A stretch of 64,000 nt of DNA from Ideonella livida (GCF_010499455.1 NZ_JAAGOH010000007.1:1-64000), one strand, 5' to 3'; counted from the stretch's first letter, positions 54,086 to 64,000 are shown. Notes: a model not told the origin generated them from the letters alone. Made by a program: numbers and translations.

Positions 54086-54705
54086 TGCAGCTCGAGCTCC
54101 TGAACGAGCAGGGCCAGGCCACCGCCAAGGTGGACGCGCCTGACGCCGTCTTCGCCCGTGACTACAACGAAGCCCTGGTTCACCAGGTGGTCGTGGCCTT
54201 CCAGGCCAATGCCCGCCAAGGCACCCGTGCCCAGCTGACCCGCGCCGAGGTTCGTCACTCGACCAAGAAGCCTTTCCGCCAGAAGGGCACCGGCAACGCC
54301 CGTGCCGGTATGACTTCCTCCCCGCTGTGGCGTGGGGGCGGTCGCATCTTCCCGAACAAGCCTGACGAGAACTTCTCGCACAAGCTGAACAAGAAGATGT
54401 ATCGCGCCGGCATGGCCACCATCCTGTCCCAGCTGGCCCGCGACGGCCGCCTGGCAGTGGTGGATTCGCTGTCCGTCGATGCGCCTAAGACCAAGCTGCT
54501 GGCTGCCAAGTTCAAGGCCATGGGTCTGCAGTCCGTGCTGGTCATCACCGACGCGCTGGACGAGAACCTGGCGCTGGCCGCCCGCAACCTGCCGAACGTG
54601 CTGGTGGTGGAGCCGCGCTACGCCGATCCCCTGTCGCTGATCCACTTCAAGAAGGTGCTGGTCACCAAGGCGGCGGTGGAGCAACTCAAGGAGATGTTCG
54701 CATGA
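54085..54705 (+). CDS. rplD: 50S ribosomal protein L4
   Basis: A 206-residue protein. The extended loop lining the exit tunnel is visible in [18 protein letters not shown] with [12 protein letters not shown]. The C-terminal part has [20 protein letters not shown]. In E. coli L4 represses the S10 operon by binding its leader. The leader site here is not clear, as rpsJ lies apart. It overlaps rplC by one base and rplW by four. Confidence 0.97.
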   Translation: MQLELLNEQGQATAKVDAPDAVFARDYNEALVHQVVVAFQANARQGTRAQLTRAEVRHSTKKPFRQKGTGNARAGMTSSPLWRGGGRIFPNKPDENFSHKLNKKMYRAGMATILSQLARDGRLAVVDSLSVDAPKTKLLAAKFKAMGLQSVLVITDALDENLALAARNLPNVLVVEPRYADPLSLIHFKKVLVTKAAVEQLKEMFA

Positions 54706-55013
54706 GCGCCAAGTTCAACGAAGGCCGTCTGGCCCAGGTGCTGCTCTCGCCGGTGATCTCCGAGAAGGCCACCCAGGTCGCAGAGAAGGCCAACCAAGTG
54801 GTGTTCCGCGTTCAGCGCGATGCCACCAAGCCCGAGATCAAGGCGGCGGTCGAACTGCTGTTCAAGGTCGAGGTCGAGGCCGTGTCCGTGGTCAACGTCA
54901 AGGGCAAGGTCAAGCGTTTTGGCCGTTCCATCGGTCGCCGCGACCACGTCAAGAAGGCGTACGTGTCGATCAAGGCTGGCCAGGAGCTCAACTTCTCCGG
55001 GGAGGCTGCGTAA
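54702..55013 (+). CDS. rplW: 50S ribosomal protein L23
   Basis: A 103-residue protein at the tunnel exit: [40 protein letters not shown] and [20 protein letters not shown]. It binds SRP and trigger factor. The ATGA overlap with rplD couples them. Confidence 0.97.
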   Translation: MSAKFNEGRLAQVLLSPVISEKATQVAEKANQVVFRVQRDATKPEIKAAVELLFKVEVEAVSVVNVKGKVKRFGRSIGRRDHVKKAYVSIKAGQELNFSGEAA

Positions 55014-55016
55014 GTC

Positions 55017-55841
55017 ATGCCAGTCGTCAAAGTCAAGCCCACGTCGCCGGGTCGTCGCGCCGTCACCAAGGTGGTGCATCCGCACCTGCACAAGGGTGCT
55101 CCGGAAGCGTCGCTGCTCGAGCCGCAGAAGCAGAAGTCTGGCCGCAACAACAACGGCCACATCACGATGCGTCACAAGGGTGGTGGCCACAAGCACCACT
55201 ACCGCGTCGTTGACTTCAAGCGCAACAAGGACGGTATCCCGGCCAAGGTCGAGCGTATCGAGTACGACCCGAACCGCACCGCCCACATTGCCCTGGTCTG
55301 CTACGCCGATGGCGAGCGCCGTTACATCATCGCCCCGCGCGGTCTGGAAGTCGGCGCCACCGTGGTGAGCGGCTCCGAGGCCCCCATCAAGGCTGGTAAC
55401 ACCCTGCCCATCCGCAACATCCCCGTGGGTTCCACCATCCACTGCGTGGAACTGCTGCCGGGCAAGGGCGCCCAGATCTGCCGTTCGGCGGGCACCTCCG
55501 TGACGCTGATGGCTCGCGAAGGCACCTACGCTCAGGTTCGCCTGCGCTCGGGTGAAGTGCGCAAGATCCACATCGAATGCCGCGCCACCATCGGCGAGGT
55601 GTCGAACGAAGAACACAACCTGCGTCAGTACGGCAAGGCCGGTGCGATCCGCTGGAAGGGCATCCGTCCGACCGTGCGTGGTACCGCCATGAACCCGATC
55701 GACCACCCGCACGGTGGTGGTGAAGGCCGGACGGGCGAGGCCCAGGTTCCGGTGTCGCCGTGGAACACCCCGACCAAGGGTTACCGCACTCGCAGCAACA
55801 AGCGCACGCAGACCTTCATCGTCTCGCGTCGCAAGAAGTAA
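55017..55841 (+). CDS. rplB: 50S ribosomal protein L2
   Basis: A 274-residue protein near the peptidyl transferase centre: [57 protein letters not shown] and [15 protein letters not shown] with the conserved His. Length and ends are typical. Confidence 0.98.
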   Translation: MPVVKVKPTSPGRRAVTKVVHPHLHKGAPEASLLEPQKQKSGRNNNGHITMRHKGGGHKHHYRVVDFKRNKDGIPAKVERIEYDPNRTAHIALVCYADGERRYIIAPRGLEVGATVVSGSEAPIKAGNTLPIRNIPVGSTIHCVELLPGKGAQICRSAGTSVTLMAREGTYAQVRLRSGEVRKIHIECRATIGEVSNEEHNLRQYGKAGAIRWKGIRPTVRGTAMNPIDHPHGGGEGRTGEAQVPVSPWNTPTKGYRTRSNKRTQTFIVSRRKK

Positions 55842-55851
55842 GGGTTGGACC

Positions 55852-56127
55852 ATGGCACGTTCACTCAAGAAGGGTCCCTTCGTGGACCATCACCTTCTGG
55901 CCAAGGCTGAAAAGGCCGTCGCCACGAAGGACAAGAAGCCGATCAAGACCTGGTCCCGTCGTTCGACGATCCTCCCGGACTTCATCGGTCTGACGATTGC
56001 CGTGCACAACGGCAAGCAGCATGTGCCCGTGTATGTGACCGACCAGATGGTCGGTCACAAGCTGGGCGAGTTCGCGCTGACCCGGACGTTCAAGGGCCAC
56101 CCCGCGGACAAGAAGGCCAAGAAGTAA
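55852..56127 (+). CDS. rpsS: 30S ribosomal protein S19
   Basis: A 91-residue protein: [38 protein letters not shown] and [22 protein letters not shown] 55852 is ten bases after the rplB stop with a GGTTGGA ribosome site. A longer frame upstream is a shadow of rplB. Confidence 0.97.
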   Translation: MARSLKKGPFVDHHLLAKAEKAVATKDKKPIKTWSRRSTILPDFIGLTIAVHNGKQHVPVYVTDQMVGHKLGEFALTRTFKGHPADKKAKK

Positions 56128-56139
56128 GGAAGCACGACG

Positions 56140-56469
56140 ATGGAAACGAAAGCAATCGTTCGCGGCGTGCGCCTGTCGGTTGACAAGGGCCGCCTGGTGG
56201 CGGACCTGATCCGCGGCAAGAAGGTGGACCAGGCCCGCAACATTCTGCAATTCACGCAGAAGAAGGCAGCCGGCATCGTGCTGAAGGCGCTGGACAGCGC
56301 CATCGCCAATGCCGAGCACAACGACGGCGCCGACATCGACGAACTGAAGGTCACGTCGATCTACGTGGAGCAAGGCACCACCCTGAAGCGTTTCGCCGCC
56401 CGCGCCAAGGGCCGCGGCAACCGCATCAGCAAGCCGACCTGCCACATCTACCTGACCGTGGGGAACTGA
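56140..56469 (+). CDS. rplV: 50S ribosomal protein L22
   Basis: A 109-residue tunnel protein: [41 protein letters not shown] and [20 protein letters not shown], where the loop reaches the exit tunnel. Twelve bases separate it from rpsS. Confidence 0.97.
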   Translation: METKAIVRGVRLSVDKGRLVADLIRGKKVDQARNILQFTQKKAAGIVLKALDSAIANAEHNDGADIDELKVTSIYVEQGTTLKRFAARAKGRGNRISKPTCHIYLTVGN

Positions 56470-56477
56470 GGAAGACC

Positions 56478-57302
56478 ATGGGACAGAAAATCCATCCGAC
56501 CGGCTTCCGTCTGCCTGTCACCCGCGCCTGGTCGTCGCGCTGGTACGCGAACAACCGCAACTTCGCCGGCATGCTGGCTGAAGACCTGGATGTTCGCGAG
56601 TACCTCAAGGCCAAGCTCAAGAATGCTGCGGTTTCCCGCATCCTGATCGAGCGCCCCGCCAAGAACGCCCGCATCACGATCTACTCCGCTCGTCCGGGCG
56701 TGGTGATCGGCAAGAAGGGCGAGGACATCGAGAACCTGAAGGCCGAACTGACCAAGCGTCTGGGCGTGCCGGTGGCCGTGAACATCGAAGAAGTGCGCAA
56801 GCCTGAGGTCGATGCTCAGCTGATCGCCGACTCGATCACCCAGCAGCTGGAAAAGCGCATCATGTTCCGCCGCGCCATGAAGCGTGCGATGCAGAACGCG
56901 ATGCGTCTGGGCGCTCAGGGCATCAAGATCATGTCCGCCGGTCGTCTGAACGGCATCGAAATCGCCCGTACCGAGTGGTATCGCGAAGGCCGCGTGCCCC
57001 TTCACACCCTGAAGGCCGACATCGACTATGGCTTCTCTGAAGCCAAGACGACCTACGGCGTGATCGGCGTGAAGGTGTGGGTCTACCGTGGTGACCGCCT
57101 GGCCAATGGCGAGGCGCCGGTGATCAAGTCCGAGGGTCAGGAAGACGACCGCCGCAACCGTCGCGGTCCGCGTCCTGGTGCTCCCGCTGGCCGTGGCCGT
57201 CCGGCCGGTGAGCGTGGCGCTCCGCGTGGCGACAAGCCTGCCGCTCCTGGTGCCGCGCCCCGCGTGCGCAAGGCCGTGCCGGCTGAAGGCAAAGGAGAAT
57301 AA
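56478..57302 (+). CDS. rpsC: 30S ribosomal protein S3
   Basis: A 274-residue protein. KH-domain [18 protein letters not shown] and the C-terminal RMMIKRAMQN-like [21 protein letters not shown] and [20 protein letters not shown] segments are present. The last ~60 residues are an Arg/Pro/Gly/Asp-rich tail beyond the E. coli protein (about 233 residues), common in Burkholderiales. Confidence 0.97.
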   Translation: MGQKIHPTGFRLPVTRAWSSRWYANNRNFAGMLAEDLDVREYLKAKLKNAAVSRILIERPAKNARITIYSARPGVVIGKKGEDIENLKAELTKRLGVPVAVNIEEVRKPEVDAQLIADSITQQLEKRIMFRRAMKRAMQNAMRLGAQGIKIMSAGRLNGIEIARTEWYREGRVPLHTLKADIDYGFSEAKTTYGVIGVKVWVYRGDRLANGEAPVIKSEGQEDDRRNRRGPRPGAPAGRGRPAGERGAPRGDKPAAPGAAPRVRKAVPAEGKGE

Positions 57303-57304
57303 GC

Positions 57305-57721
57305 ATGTTGCAACCCAATCGTCGCAAGTTCCGCAAGGAACAGAAGGGCCGCAACACTGGCGTGGCCACCCGCGGCGCTCAGGTGTCGTTTGGTGAGTTC
57401 GGTCTGAAGGCGACCGAGCGCGGTCGTCTGACCGCCCGCCAGATCGAGGCCGCACGTCGTGCGATCTCGCGTCACATCAAGCGTGGCGGCCGGATCTTCA
57501 TCCGCATCTTCCCGGACAAGCCGATCTCCCAGAAGCCTGCTGAAGTCCGTATGGGTAACGGTAAGGGCAACCCCGAGTACTACGTGGCTGAGATCCAGCC
57601 GGGCAAGGTGCTCTACGAGATCAATGGCGTGCCGGAAGCCCTGGCCCGTGAGGCGTTCACGCTGGCCGCTGCCAAGCTGCCCCTGCGTTGCACCTTCGTG
57701 GCTCGCCAGATCGGCGCCTGA
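57305..57721 (+). CDS. rplP: 50S ribosomal protein L16
   Basis: A 138-residue A-site protein: [40 protein letters not shown] and [20 protein letters not shown] with [10 protein letters not shown]. The Arg in the RMGNGKG region that is hydroxylated in E. coli is present. Two bases lie between it and rpsC. Confidence 0.97.
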   Translation: MLQPNRRKFRKEQKGRNTGVATRGAQVSFGEFGLKATERGRLTARQIEAARRAISRHIKRGGRIFIRIFPDKPISQKPAEVRMGNGKGNPEYYVAEIQPGKVLYEINGVPEALAREAFTLAAAKLPLRCTFVARQIGA

Positions 57722-57735
57722 AGGAAGGACACACC

Positions 57736-57933
57736 ATGAAAGCATCTGAACTGCGCGCCAAGGATGTGGCGGCCCTCGAAAAGGAAGTCACCGACCTCCT
57801 GAAGGCCCACTTCAAGCTGCGCATGCAAAAGGGCACCCAGCAACTGGCCGATTCGTCGCAGCTGGGCAAGACCCGCCGTGACATCGCTCGCGTCAAGACC
57901 ATCCTGGCCGAGAAGAAGAAGGGAGCTGCGTGA
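57736..57933 (+). CDS. rpmC: 50S ribosomal protein L29
   Basis: A 65-residue helical hairpin protein: [20 protein letters not shown] and [22 protein letters not shown] 57736 follows AAGGAAGG. The frame upstream belongs to rplP in another phase. The stop codon TGA shares its last base with the rpsQ ATG. Confidence 0.97.
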   Translation: MKASELRAKDVAALEKEVTDLLKAHFKLRMQKGTQQLADSSQLGKTRRDIARVKTILAEKKKGAA

Positions 57934-58208
57934 TGACCGACGCTCAACAACCCGCGAAGAACCGTCGCACCCTGATTGGCCGCGTTGTCAGCGACAAACG
58001 CGCCAAGACGGTGACTGTGCTGGTCGAAAACCGCGTCAAGCACGCTCTGTACGGCAAGTTCGTGGCGCAGTCCCGCAAGTACCACGCGCACGACGAGAAC
58101 GGTGAATTCAAGATGGGTGACACCGTCGAGATCGCCGAGAGCCGTCCGCTGTCCAAGACCAAGAACTGGGTGGTCACCCGTCTGGTCGAGAAGGCCCGCC
58201 TGGTCTGA
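57933..58208 (+). CDS. rpsQ: 30S ribosomal protein S17
   Basis: A 91-residue OB-fold protein: [42 protein letters not shown] and [18 protein letters not shown] 57930 is another possible start one codon earlier. The ATG is used, with GGGAG upstream. A strong terminator follows (58263-58296). Confidence 0.96.
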   Translation: MTDAQQPAKNRRTLIGRVVSDKRAKTVTVLVENRVKHALYGKFVAQSRKYHAHDENGEFKMGDTVEIAESRPLSKTKNWVVTRLVEKARLV

Positions 58209-58262
58209 TCCCCGGAACCCCCCTCCCGCGGAGGGGCTTACCGCGTACTCCTCACGGCAAGA

Positions 58263-58296
58263 AGCCGGACGCCAGACACTGGCGCCCGGCTTTTTT
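58263..58296 (+). terminator. Intrinsic terminator after rpsQ
   Basis: AGCCGG-a-CGCCA pairs with TGGCG-c-CCGGCT (58263-58291, one A-C mismatch) around a five-base loop, followed by TTTTTT. This ends the S10 transcription unit and separates it from the peroxiredoxin gene. Confidence 0.9.
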
Positions 58297-58354
58297 CATT
58301 CCGGCCAGCGGCCCCCCCGGGCGGGGTCGTGGCCTTTCATCAAGGAACTTTCCA

Positions 58355-58870
58355 ATGTGGCAGGTGGGTGATCGTCTCCCCGAAGTGGTGCTGACCGAGT
58401 TCATCGACGAAGGCGGTGAAGGCTGCCCGGTCGGGCCGCAGGCCGTGGGCCTGGTCGAGGCTGCGGCGGGCAAGCGGGTCGTGATCGTGGGCGTTCCGGG
58501 GGCTTTCACGCCGACGTGTTCGGCCAAGCACCTGCCCGGTTATGTCGAGCTGGCCTCGGCGCTGCGCGCCGCGGGTGTAGACGAGGTGTGGTGTGTGGCC
58601 GTCAATGATGCCTTCGTCATGGGGGCCTGGGGTCGTGAGCAGAGGGTAGCCGGTGCGGTGCGAATGCTCGCTGACGGCTCTGCCGACTTCGCGCGTGCGG
58701 CCGGCCTGACCCTTGACTTGGCCGCACGGGGTCTGGGGCTGCGGTGTCAGCGCTTTGCGGCCATCGTCCAAGATGGGGTCCTGCTCGACCTGGCGGTGGA
58801 GCCTGCAGGGCAACTGGGCGTGTCCACGGCGGCTTCGGTGCTGGAGCGGGTGAAGGCTTTGAAGGCCTGA
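58355..58870 (+). CDS. Peroxiredoxin (Prx5/AhpC-TSA type)
   Basis: A 171-residue thiol peroxidase. The active-site signature GVPGAFTPTCSAKHLPGY places the peroxidatic Cys at residue 55, with Thr52 and Pro53 in front as in Prx5. It should reduce H2O2 or organic peroxides using glutathione, glutaredoxin or thioredoxin. Which one is not readable from sequence. It lies between the S10 and spc ribosomal clusters with a terminator ahead and a promoter behind it, so it looks like an insertion with its own transcription. No promoter for it is clear in 58297-58354. Confidence 0.93.
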   Translation: MWQVGDRLPEVVLTEFIDEGGEGCPVGPQAVGLVEAAAGKRVVIVGVPGAFTPTCSAKHLPGYVELASALRAAGVDEVWCVAVNDAFVMGAWGREQRVAGAVRMLADGSADFARAAGLTLDLAARGLGLRCQRFAAIVQDGVLLDLAVEPAGQLGVSTAASVLERVKALKA

Positions 58871-58873
58871 CAC

Positions 58874-58903
58874 TTGACACGCCGCACTGCGGCGGGTGAT
58901 ACT
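58874..58903 (+). promoter_or_regulatory. Promoter of the spc operon (rplN)
   Basis: TTGACA (58874-58879) is a perfect -35. GATACT (58898-58903) lies 18 bases on (or TGATAC at 17). The spacer contains an inverted repeat, CGCCGC-act-GCGGCG (58880-58894), which could be an operator. The -35 begins four bases after the end of the peroxiredoxin gene. Confidence 0.75.
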
Positions 58904-59092
58904 GGCAAGCTTCGCCGGATTAGCCGGTCGAGGATGGCTTTCGGGGTCCGCAAGGTCCGATGCCTGCGCCTCGACTGGCGTTCGGTTTCTGCCCAAGCAG
59001 TCGTGTGCGCAAGCAAGCGACTGGCGGGCCCAAGACTGACCGCTGATGCCTGCCGTGGGGTGGGGTCAGAGGGAGCAAGTTGGGGAATTGAC

Positions 59093-59461
59093 ATGATCCA
59101 AATGCAATCGCGGCTTGACGTCGCGGACAACACCGGCGCGAAGTCCGTCATGTGCATCAAGGTGCTCGGCGGTTCCAAGCGTCGTTACGCCGGCATCGGC
59201 GACATCATCAAGGTCAGCATCAAAGAAGCTGCGCCGCGTGGCCGCGTCAAAAAAGGCGAGGTCTACAGCGCGGTTGTCGTGCGCACTGCCAAGGGCGTGC
59301 GTCGGCAGGATGGCTCGCTGGTCAAGTTTGATGGCAATGCGGCTGTGCTGCTCAACAGCAAGCTCGAGCCCATCGGCACTCGTATCTTCGGCCCGGTGAC
59401 GCGTGAACTGCGTTCCGAGCGTTTCATGAAGATCGTGTCGCTGGCGCCGGAAGTGCTCTGA
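59093..59461 (+). CDS. rplN: 50S ribosomal protein L14
   Basis: A 122-residue protein: [55 protein letters not shown] and [20 protein letters not shown]. The start is ATG 59093. The frame extends upstream through the 5' leader. About 190 bases separate the promoter -10 from the start. Confidence 0.97.
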   Translation: MIQMQSRLDVADNTGAKSVMCIKVLGGSKRRYAGIGDIIKVSIKEAAPRGRVKKGEVYSAVVVRTAKGVRRQDGSLVKFDGNAAVLLNSKLEPIGTRIFGPVTRELRSERFMKIVSLAPEVL

Positions 59462-59490
59462 CCTGGCGCGCAGAAGCTAAAGGAAACGCG

Positions 59491-59808
59491 ATGAACAAGA
59501 TTCGCAAGGGCGATCAGGTCGTGGTGCTTGCCGGTCGCGACAAAGGCAAGCGTGGCACGGTGTCGGCTCGTATCGACGCCGACCATGTGGTCGTTGATGG
59601 CGTGAACGTGGTCAAGAAGCACGTCAAGCCGAACCCCCTCAAGGGCACCACGGGTGGTGTGGTCGACAAGACCATGCCGATCCACCAGTCCAATATCGCC
59701 ATCTGGAATGGCGCCACGGGCAAGGCGGATCGCGTGGGTGTGAAGGTGCAGGCCGACGGCAAGAAGGTCCGCGTCTTCAAGTCCACCGGTGAAGAGATCA
59801 AGGCCTGA
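59491..59808 (+). CDS. rplX: 50S ribosomal protein L24
   Basis: A 105-residue KOW protein: [45 protein letters not shown] and [17 protein letters not shown]. It is followed by rplE after 11 bases. Confidence 0.97.
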   Translation: MNKIRKGDQVVVLAGRDKGKRGTVSARIDADHVVVDGVNVVKKHVKPNPLKGTTGGVVDKTMPIHQSNIAIWNGATGKADRVGVKVQADGKKVRVFKSTGEEIKA

Positions 59809-59819
59809 GGGGTGCATCG

Positions 59820-60386
59820 ATGACTGAAGTGCAAAAGGCTGCCGTCACGGCGCGTCTGCAGGCTTACTACCAGGAAAAGGTGGTTCCCGACATGATGGCC
59901 AAGTTTGGCTACAAGTCGGTGATGGAAGTGCCTCGTCTGGTGAAGATCACCCTGAACATGGGTGTGAGCGAAGCCGTGGCAGACAAGAAGGTCATGGACC
60001 ACGCTGTGGGCGACCTGACCAAGATCGCCGGTCAAAAGCCCGTGGTCACCAAGAGCCGCAAGGCCATCGCGGGTTTCAAGATCCGCGAGAACGTGCCCAT
60101 CGGCTGCATGGTGACCCTGCGCGGCGCCCGCATGTTTGAATTCCTGGACCGTTTCGTGACCGTGGCCCTGCCGCGTGTGCGTGACTTCCGCGGTATCTCC
60201 GGCCGTTCGTTCGATGGTCGTGGCAACTACAACATCGGCGTCAAGGAACAGATCATCTTCCCGGAAATCGAGTACGACAAGATCGACGCGATCCGTGGCA
60301 TGAACATTTCCTTCACGACCAGCGCCAAGACCGACGAAGAGTGCAAGGCCCTGCTGGCGGCCTTCCGCTTCCCGTTCAAGAACTGA
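59820..60386 (+). CDS. rplE: 50S ribosomal protein L5
   Basis: A 188-residue protein: [60 protein letters not shown] and [22 protein letters not shown]. The ends and length are usual for betaproteobacteria. Confidence 0.97.
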   Translation: MTEVQKAAVTARLQAYYQEKVVPDMMAKFGYKSVMEVPRLVKITLNMGVSEAVADKKVMDHAVGDLTKIAGQKPVVTKSRKAIAGFKIRENVPIGCMVTLRGARMFEFLDRFVTVALPRVRDFRGISGRSFDGRGNYNIGVKEQIIFPEIEYDKIDAIRGMNISFTTSAKTDEECKALLAAFRFPFKN

Positions 60387-60394
60387 GGTGAGCC

Positions 60395-60700
60395 GTGGCA
60401 AAAGTTTCTCTGAAGCAACGCGAAGAAAAGCGCGAAAAGCTGGTTGCCAAGTACGCCAAGAAGTACGCGGAGCTGAAGGCGATCATCGACAACGCCAAGA
60501 AGTCTGATGAAGAGCGCTATGCGGCCCGTCTGGAGCTGCAGCAGCTGCCCCGCAATGCCAACCCGACCCGTCTGCGCAACCGTTGCGAACTGACCGGTCG
60601 CCCCCGTGGCACCTTCCGCACCTTCGGCCTGGCTCGCGGCAAGATCCGTGACCTCGCCTTCAAGGGTGACATCCCTGGCGTGATCAAGGCCAGCTGGTAA
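60395..60700 (+). CDS. rpsN: 30S ribosomal protein S14
   Basis: A 101-residue protein of the zinc-free type: [38 protein letters not shown] and [20 protein letters not shown]. It lacks the CxxC pairs of the zinc form. The start is GTG 60395 with GGTGA ahead. The first ATG of the frame lies well inside. Confidence 0.96.
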   Translation: MAKVSLKQREEKREKLVAKYAKKYAELKAIIDNAKKSDEERYAARLELQQLPRNANPTRLRNRCELTGRPRGTFRTFGLARGKIRDLAFKGDIPGVIKASW

Positions 60701-60724
60701 TCAAGGCGAATTGGAGAAGACGCT

Positions 60725-61120
60725 ATGAGCATGAGTGATCCCATCGCCGACATGCTGACCCGCATCCGCAATGCCCAGGCTGTTGAGAAGGCGACCGTGT
60801 CGGTTCCTTCCTCGAAGCTGAAGCTGGCGATTGCGCAAGTTCTGAAGGACGAAGGCTATATCGACGCTTTCGCCGTGAAGAACGAGGGTGGCAAGGCTGA
60901 GCTCGAGATCTCCCTGAAGTATTACGCGGGTCGTCCGGTGATCGAGCGCATCGAGCGCGTGAGCCGCCCCGGCCTGCGCATCTACCGTGGCTGCGGCGCC
61001 ATTCCTCAGGTCATGAATGGCCTGGGCGTGGCCATCGTCACCACGCCCAAGGGCGTGATGACCGACCGCAAGGCCCGCGCTGCCGGTGTCGGCGGCGAAG
61101 TCCTGTGCTACGTCGCGTAA
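60725..61120 (+). CDS. rpsH: 30S ribosomal protein S8
   Basis: A 131-residue protein: [42 protein letters not shown] and [22 protein letters not shown]. In E. coli S8 represses the spc operon by binding near rplE. A second ATG two codons in (60731) is an equal choice. Confidence 0.97.
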   Translation: MSMSDPIADMLTRIRNAQAVEKATVSVPSSKLKLAIAQVLKDEGYIDAFAVKNEGGKAELEISLKYYAGRPVIERIERVSRPGLRIYRGCGAIPQVMNGLGVAIVTTPKGVMTDRKARAAGVGGEVLCYVA

Positions 61121-61138
61121 GCGGAAGGAGTCGAGTCA

Positions 61139-61672
61139 ATGTCCCGCGTTGGAAAATTGCCGGTCTCCGTCCCGCAAGGCGTGGATGTGAAGATCGTGGA
61201 TGACCAGATCACTGTCAAGGGTGCCAATGGCTCCCTGAGCCGTGTGATCAACCCGCTGGTGACCGTTCAGGTCGACGGCGGCAAGGTGCAGGTGGCCCCG
61301 GTCAACGAAACCGCTGAGGCTGATGCCATGAGCGGCACCATGCGCGCGCTGCTGGCCAACATGGTCAATGGTGTGAGCAAGGGCTTCGAGCGCAAGCTGA
61401 ACCTGGTGGGCGTGGGTTTCCGTGCCCAGGCTCAAGGTCAGAAGCTCAACCTGCAGATCGGTTTCTCTCACCCTGTGGTCAAGGAAATGCCCGCCGGCAT
61501 CACCGTGACGACGCCTACCCAGACCGAGATCCTGGTCAAGGGCGCTGATCGGCAGGTGGTGGGCCAGGTGGCTGCGGAGATCCGCGCCTTCCGTCCGCCC
61601 GAGCCGTACAAGGGCAAGGGGATCCGCTACGCCGATGAGCGTGTGGTCCTCAAGGAAACCAAGAAGAAGTAA
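61139..61672 (+). CDS. rplF: 50S ribosomal protein L6
   Basis: A 177-residue two-domain protein: [51 protein letters not shown] and [19 protein letters not shown]. Eighteen bases separate it from rpsH. Confidence 0.98.
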   Translation: MSRVGKLPVSVPQGVDVKIVDDQITVKGANGSLSRVINPLVTVQVDGGKVQVAPVNETAEADAMSGTMRALLANMVNGVSKGFERKLNLVGVGFRAQAQGQKLNLQIGFSHPVVKEMPAGITVTTPTQTEILVKGADRQVVGQVAAEIRAFRPPEPYKGKGIRYADERVVLKETKKK

Positions 61673-61683
61673 GGGGCGACAAC

Positions 61684-62043
61684 ATGCTGAACAAGAAAGA
61701 ACAGCGTCTGCGTCGTTCGCGTCAGACGCGCGAGCGCATCGCCAAGCAAGGCGTCGCCCGTCTGACCGTCTTCCGTTCCAACCTGCACATCTACGCCAGC
61801 GTGATTTCTGGCTGTGGCGCCAAGGTGCTGGCAACGGCATCTACGGCCGAGAAGGAAGTGCGCGAAACCCTGTCCGGCAAGGGCGGCAATGCCGCCGCTG
61901 CCGTGGTGGTGGGCAAGCGCATCGCCGAGAAGGCCAAGGCTGCTGGTGTCGAGAAGGTGGCTTTCGACCGTGCTGGCTTTGCCTATCACGGCCGTGTCAA
62001 GGCTCTGGCAGACGCAGCCCGCGAAGCGGGTCTGCAGTTCTGA
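61684..62043 (+). CDS. rplR: 50S ribosomal protein L18
   Basis: A 119-residue 5S-rRNA-binding protein: [59 protein letters not shown] and [22 protein letters not shown]. Eleven bases separate it from rplF. Confidence 0.97.
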   Translation: MLNKKEQRLRRSRQTRERIAKQGVARLTVFRSNLHIYASVISGCGAKVLATASTAEKEVRETLSGKGGNAAAAVVVGKRIAEKAKAAGVEKVAFDRAGFAYHGRVKALADAAREAGLQF

Positions 62044-62069
62044 TGGCTGCGCTTTAAAGGACTACAGAA

Positions 62070-62588
62070 ATGGCAAAGCTTCAAGCGCGCGCCCAGGCCG
62101 AGGGCAATGACGACGGCCTGAAGGAAAAGATGATTGCCGTGAACCGCGTCACCAAGGTGGTGAAGGGCGGTCGCACCCTGAGCTTCGCGGCTCTGACGGT
62201 GGTCGGCGATGGCGATGGTCGCATCGGCATGGGTAAGGGCAAGGCCAAGGAAGTGCCGGTTTCGGTGCAGAAGGCCATGGACTCCGCACGCCGCAACATG
62301 TTCAAGGTCAGCCTGAAGAACGGCACCATCCACCACCGCGTGGTGGGTGAGCACGGTGCTGCCCGCGTGCTGATGATGCCGGCCCCCGCGGGTACTGGCA
62401 TCATCGCCGGCGGCCCGATGCGCGCCGTCTTCGAGGTGATGGGCATCACGGACATCGTGGCTAAGAGCCATGGTTCCACCAATGCCTACAACATGGTCCG
62501 CGCCACGCTGGACGCCCTGAAGCACTGCTCGACCCCCGCCGAGATCGCTGCCAAGCGCGGCAAGTCGGTGGAAGAGCTGTTCAGCTGA
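62070..62588 (+). CDS. rpsE: 30S ribosomal protein S5
   Basis: A 172-residue protein: [61 protein letters not shown] and [19 protein letters not shown]. The region linked to spectinomycin resistance looks wild type. Confidence 0.98.
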   Translation: MAKLQARAQAEGNDDGLKEKMIAVNRVTKVVKGGRTLSFAALTVVGDGDGRIGMGKGKAKEVPVSVQKAMDSARRNMFKVSLKNGTIHHRVVGEHGAARVLMMPAPAGTGIIAGGPMRAVFEVMGITDIVAKSHGSTNAYNMVRATLDALKHCSTPAEIAAKRGKSVEELFS

Positions 62589-62607
62589 GCCGCACGGGAG
62601 AGACACG

Positions 62608-62793
62608 ATGACTGATGCCAAGAAGACCTTGACGGTCAAGCTGGTTCGGAGCCCGATCGGCTGCAAGGATTCCCACCGCGCCACCGTGCGTGGCCTGGGC
62701 CTGCGCAAGCTCAACAGCCAGAGCGTGCTGGAGGACACTCCGGCTGTCCGCGGCATGATCAACAAGATCGCCTACCTGGTGCAGGTGCTCTGA
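62608..62793 (+). CDS. rpmD: 50S ribosomal protein L30
   Basis: A 61-residue protein: [45 protein letters not shown] and [11 protein letters not shown]. This is the short bacterial form with its full domain. Confidence 0.97.
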   Translation: MTDAKKTLTVKLVRSPIGCKDSHRATVRGLGLRKLNSQSVLEDTPAVRGMINKIAYLVQVL

Positions 62794-62819
62794 GCGCCGC
62801 ATCGACGAGGAATCGAAAC

Positions 62820-63251
62820 ATGCAACTCAATTCCATCAAGCCGGCCGACGGTTCCAAGCACGCCAAGCGTCGCGTGGGCCGTGGCATCGGTTCGGGTCTG
62901 GGCAAGACCTGCGGCCGTGGCCACAAGGGTCAGAAGTCGCGTGCGGGTGGCTACCACAAGGTGGGCTTCGAAGGCGGTCAGATGCCGCTGCAGCGTCGCC
63001 TGCCCAAGCGTGGCTTCAAGTCCGCTCAACTGAAGTTTGCGGCCGAGGTGACTCTGGCTGAGCTCCAGCTGCTGGAAGCCGCCGAAATCGACGTGTCCCT
63101 GCTGAAGGCCGCTGGCCTGGTCAAGCAGCTGGCCAAGTCGGTGAAGGTGATCAAGTCCGGTGAACTGACCAAGGCAGTGGTGCTCAAGGGCATCGGCGCC
63201 ACGGCCGGTGCCAAGGCTGCCATCGAGGCGGCCGGCGGCTCGCTGGCCTGA
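62820..63251 (+). CDS. rplO: 50S ribosomal protein L15
   Basis: A 143-residue protein: [58 protein letters not shown] and a C-terminal [18 protein letters not shown]. Thirty-two bases separate it from secY. Confidence 0.97.
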   Translation: MQLNSIKPADGSKHAKRRVGRGIGSGLGKTCGRGHKGQKSRAGGYHKVGFEGGQMPLQRRLPKRGFKSAQLKFAAEVTLAELQLLEAAEIDVSLLKAAGLVKQLAKSVKVIKSGELTKAVVLKGIGATAGAKAAIEAAGGSLA

Positions 63252-63283
63252 GTCTGACGACCCAACGAAGAACACGTTCTCTC

Positions 63284-64000
63284 GTGGCAAGCACTCCTTC
63301 TCAACTCGCCAAGTCGGGCAAGTTCGGCGACCTTCAGAGGCGGCTGGTCTTCCTGCTGCTTGCGCTGGTGGTCTACCGTATTGGTGCCCACATCCCGGTC
63401 CCCGGGATCAATCCGCAGCAGCTGCAGTCTCTGTTCGAGAGCCAGCAGGGCGGCATCCTGAACCTGTTCAACATGTTCTCGGGTGGCGCCATGTCGCGCT
63501 TCGCGGTCTTCGCGCTGGGCATCACGCCATACATCTCGGCGTCGATCATCATGCAGCTGATGAGCTACGTGGTGCCGAGCCTGGAAGCGTTGAAGAAGGA
63601 GGGTGAGTCCGGGCGTCGCAAGATCACCCAGTACACCCGTTACGGAACACTCGCGTTGGCCATCTTCCAGTCGCTGGGCATTGCCTTGGCACTGGAGAGT
63701 TCGGCCGGTCTCGTGCTCAGTCCCGGGCTTGGCTTTCGCCTGACGGCGGTGGTCAGCTTGGTGGCAGGTACGATGTTCCTGATGTGGCTCGGCGAGCAGA
63801 TCACTGAACGTGGTTTGGGCAACGGGATCTCGATCCTGATCTTCAGTGGTATCGCGGCTGGTTTGCCGACGGCCATCGGTGGTCTGTTCGAGCTGGTGCG
63901 CACCGGCGCCATGAGCATCATCGCCTGTCTGTTCATCATCGCTCTGGTGGTGGGTGTGACTTATGCGGTGGTCTTTGTGGAGCGGGGCCAGCGCAAGATC
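63284..64000 (+). CDS. secY: Preprotein translocase SecY (5' part, runs off the window)
   Basis: 239 codons from GTG 63284, open to the last base. It starts [20 protein letters not shown], then a first transmembrane helix ([20 protein letters not shown]), [50 protein letters not shown], and [11 protein letters not shown], all typical SecY helices 1-5. The GTG start follows GAAGAACAC. Further in-frame starts are not better. SecY is the pore of the SecYEG channel. The 3' half is outside the window. Confidence 0.96.
   Translation, partial: MASTPSQLAKSGKFGDLQRRLVFLLLALVVYRIGAHIPVPGINPQQLQSLFESQQGGILNLFNMFSGGAMSRFAVFALGITPYISASIIMQLMSYVVPSLEALKKEGESGRRKITQYTRYGTLALAIFQSLGIALALESSAGLVLSPGLGFRLTAVVSLVAGTMFLMWLGEQITERGLGNGISILIFSGIAAGLPTAIGGLFELVRTGAMSIIACLFIIALVVGVTYAVVFVERGQRKI

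Overview
This window is high-GC bacterial chromosome. Gene order and protein sequences point to a betaproteobacterium of the order Burkholderiales. The clues are metX-metW arranged together, the tRNA-Tyr/Gly/Thr-tuf-tRNA-Trp-secE-nusG-rplKAJL-rpoBC block followed by rpsL-rpsG-fusA-tuf and the S10/spc ribosomal clusters, MsbA-type lipid export, and a trpE-trpG-trpD-trpC operon. I lean towards the Rubrivivax/Leptothrix/Ideonella side of the order. That is an impression from protein style, not a computed placement.

Layout. (1) 1-4.5 kb is accessory DNA: the 3' end of an IS481/IS3-like transposase runs tail-to-tail into a 1,200-residue STAND-type P-loop NTPase with an N-terminal DUF4297/Cap4-like nuclease domain (a probable Avs-like anti-phage gene). 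A 5'-truncated NERD-family remnant follows. The transposase end supplies the last codons and the stop of the NTPase gene, so that gene was probably cut by the insertion. (2) 4.6-25.2 kb is mixed housekeeping: a VF530 protein, a lipoprotein, an AMP-forming acyl-CoA synthetase, an MsbA-like exporter, a diguanylate cyclase, metX-metW behind a SAM-II riboswitch with its own intrinsic terminator, a two-component pair, a sterol-desaturase-type hydroxylase, an Old Yellow Enzyme, an AbrB-type membrane protein, a methyltransferase, a thioesterase, rpe-gph, a TonB-C-like periplasmic protein and a chalcone-isomerase-fold protein. (3) 25.3-31.6 kb is the trp operon, with a leader peptide that has two Trp codons. 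It contains an embedded L-threonine aldolase gene and ends in ung.

(4) 31.6-64 kb is the information-processing supercluster: tRNA-Tyr, -Gly, -Thr, tuf, tRNA-Trp, secE, nusG, rplK, rplA, rplJ, rplL, rpoB, rpoC; then a small insert (glycosyltransferase, acyltransferase, PIN-domain protein); then rpsL, rpsG, fusA, a second tuf, the S10 genes rpsJ-rplC-rplD-rplW-rplB-rpsS-rplV-rpsC-rplP-rpmC-rpsQ, a peroxiredoxin, and the spc genes rplN-rplX-rplE-rpsN-rpsH-rplF-rplR-rpsE-rpmD-rplO-secY. secY runs off the end of the window. Hairpins with short U tracts between nusG/rplK, rplL/rpoB, rpsG/fusA, tuf/rpsJ and rpsJ/rplC, together with readable sigma-70-like promoters upstream of tRNA-Tyr, rpsL, rplC and rplN, divide the cluster into transcription units.

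The items most worth a second look are the IS-truncated STAND nuclease, the SAM-II riboswitch that seems to act by transcription termination, the trp leader that may be leaderless, the long inverted repeat beside tRNA-Thr, and the str promoter that overlaps the start codon of a divergent PIN-domain gene.
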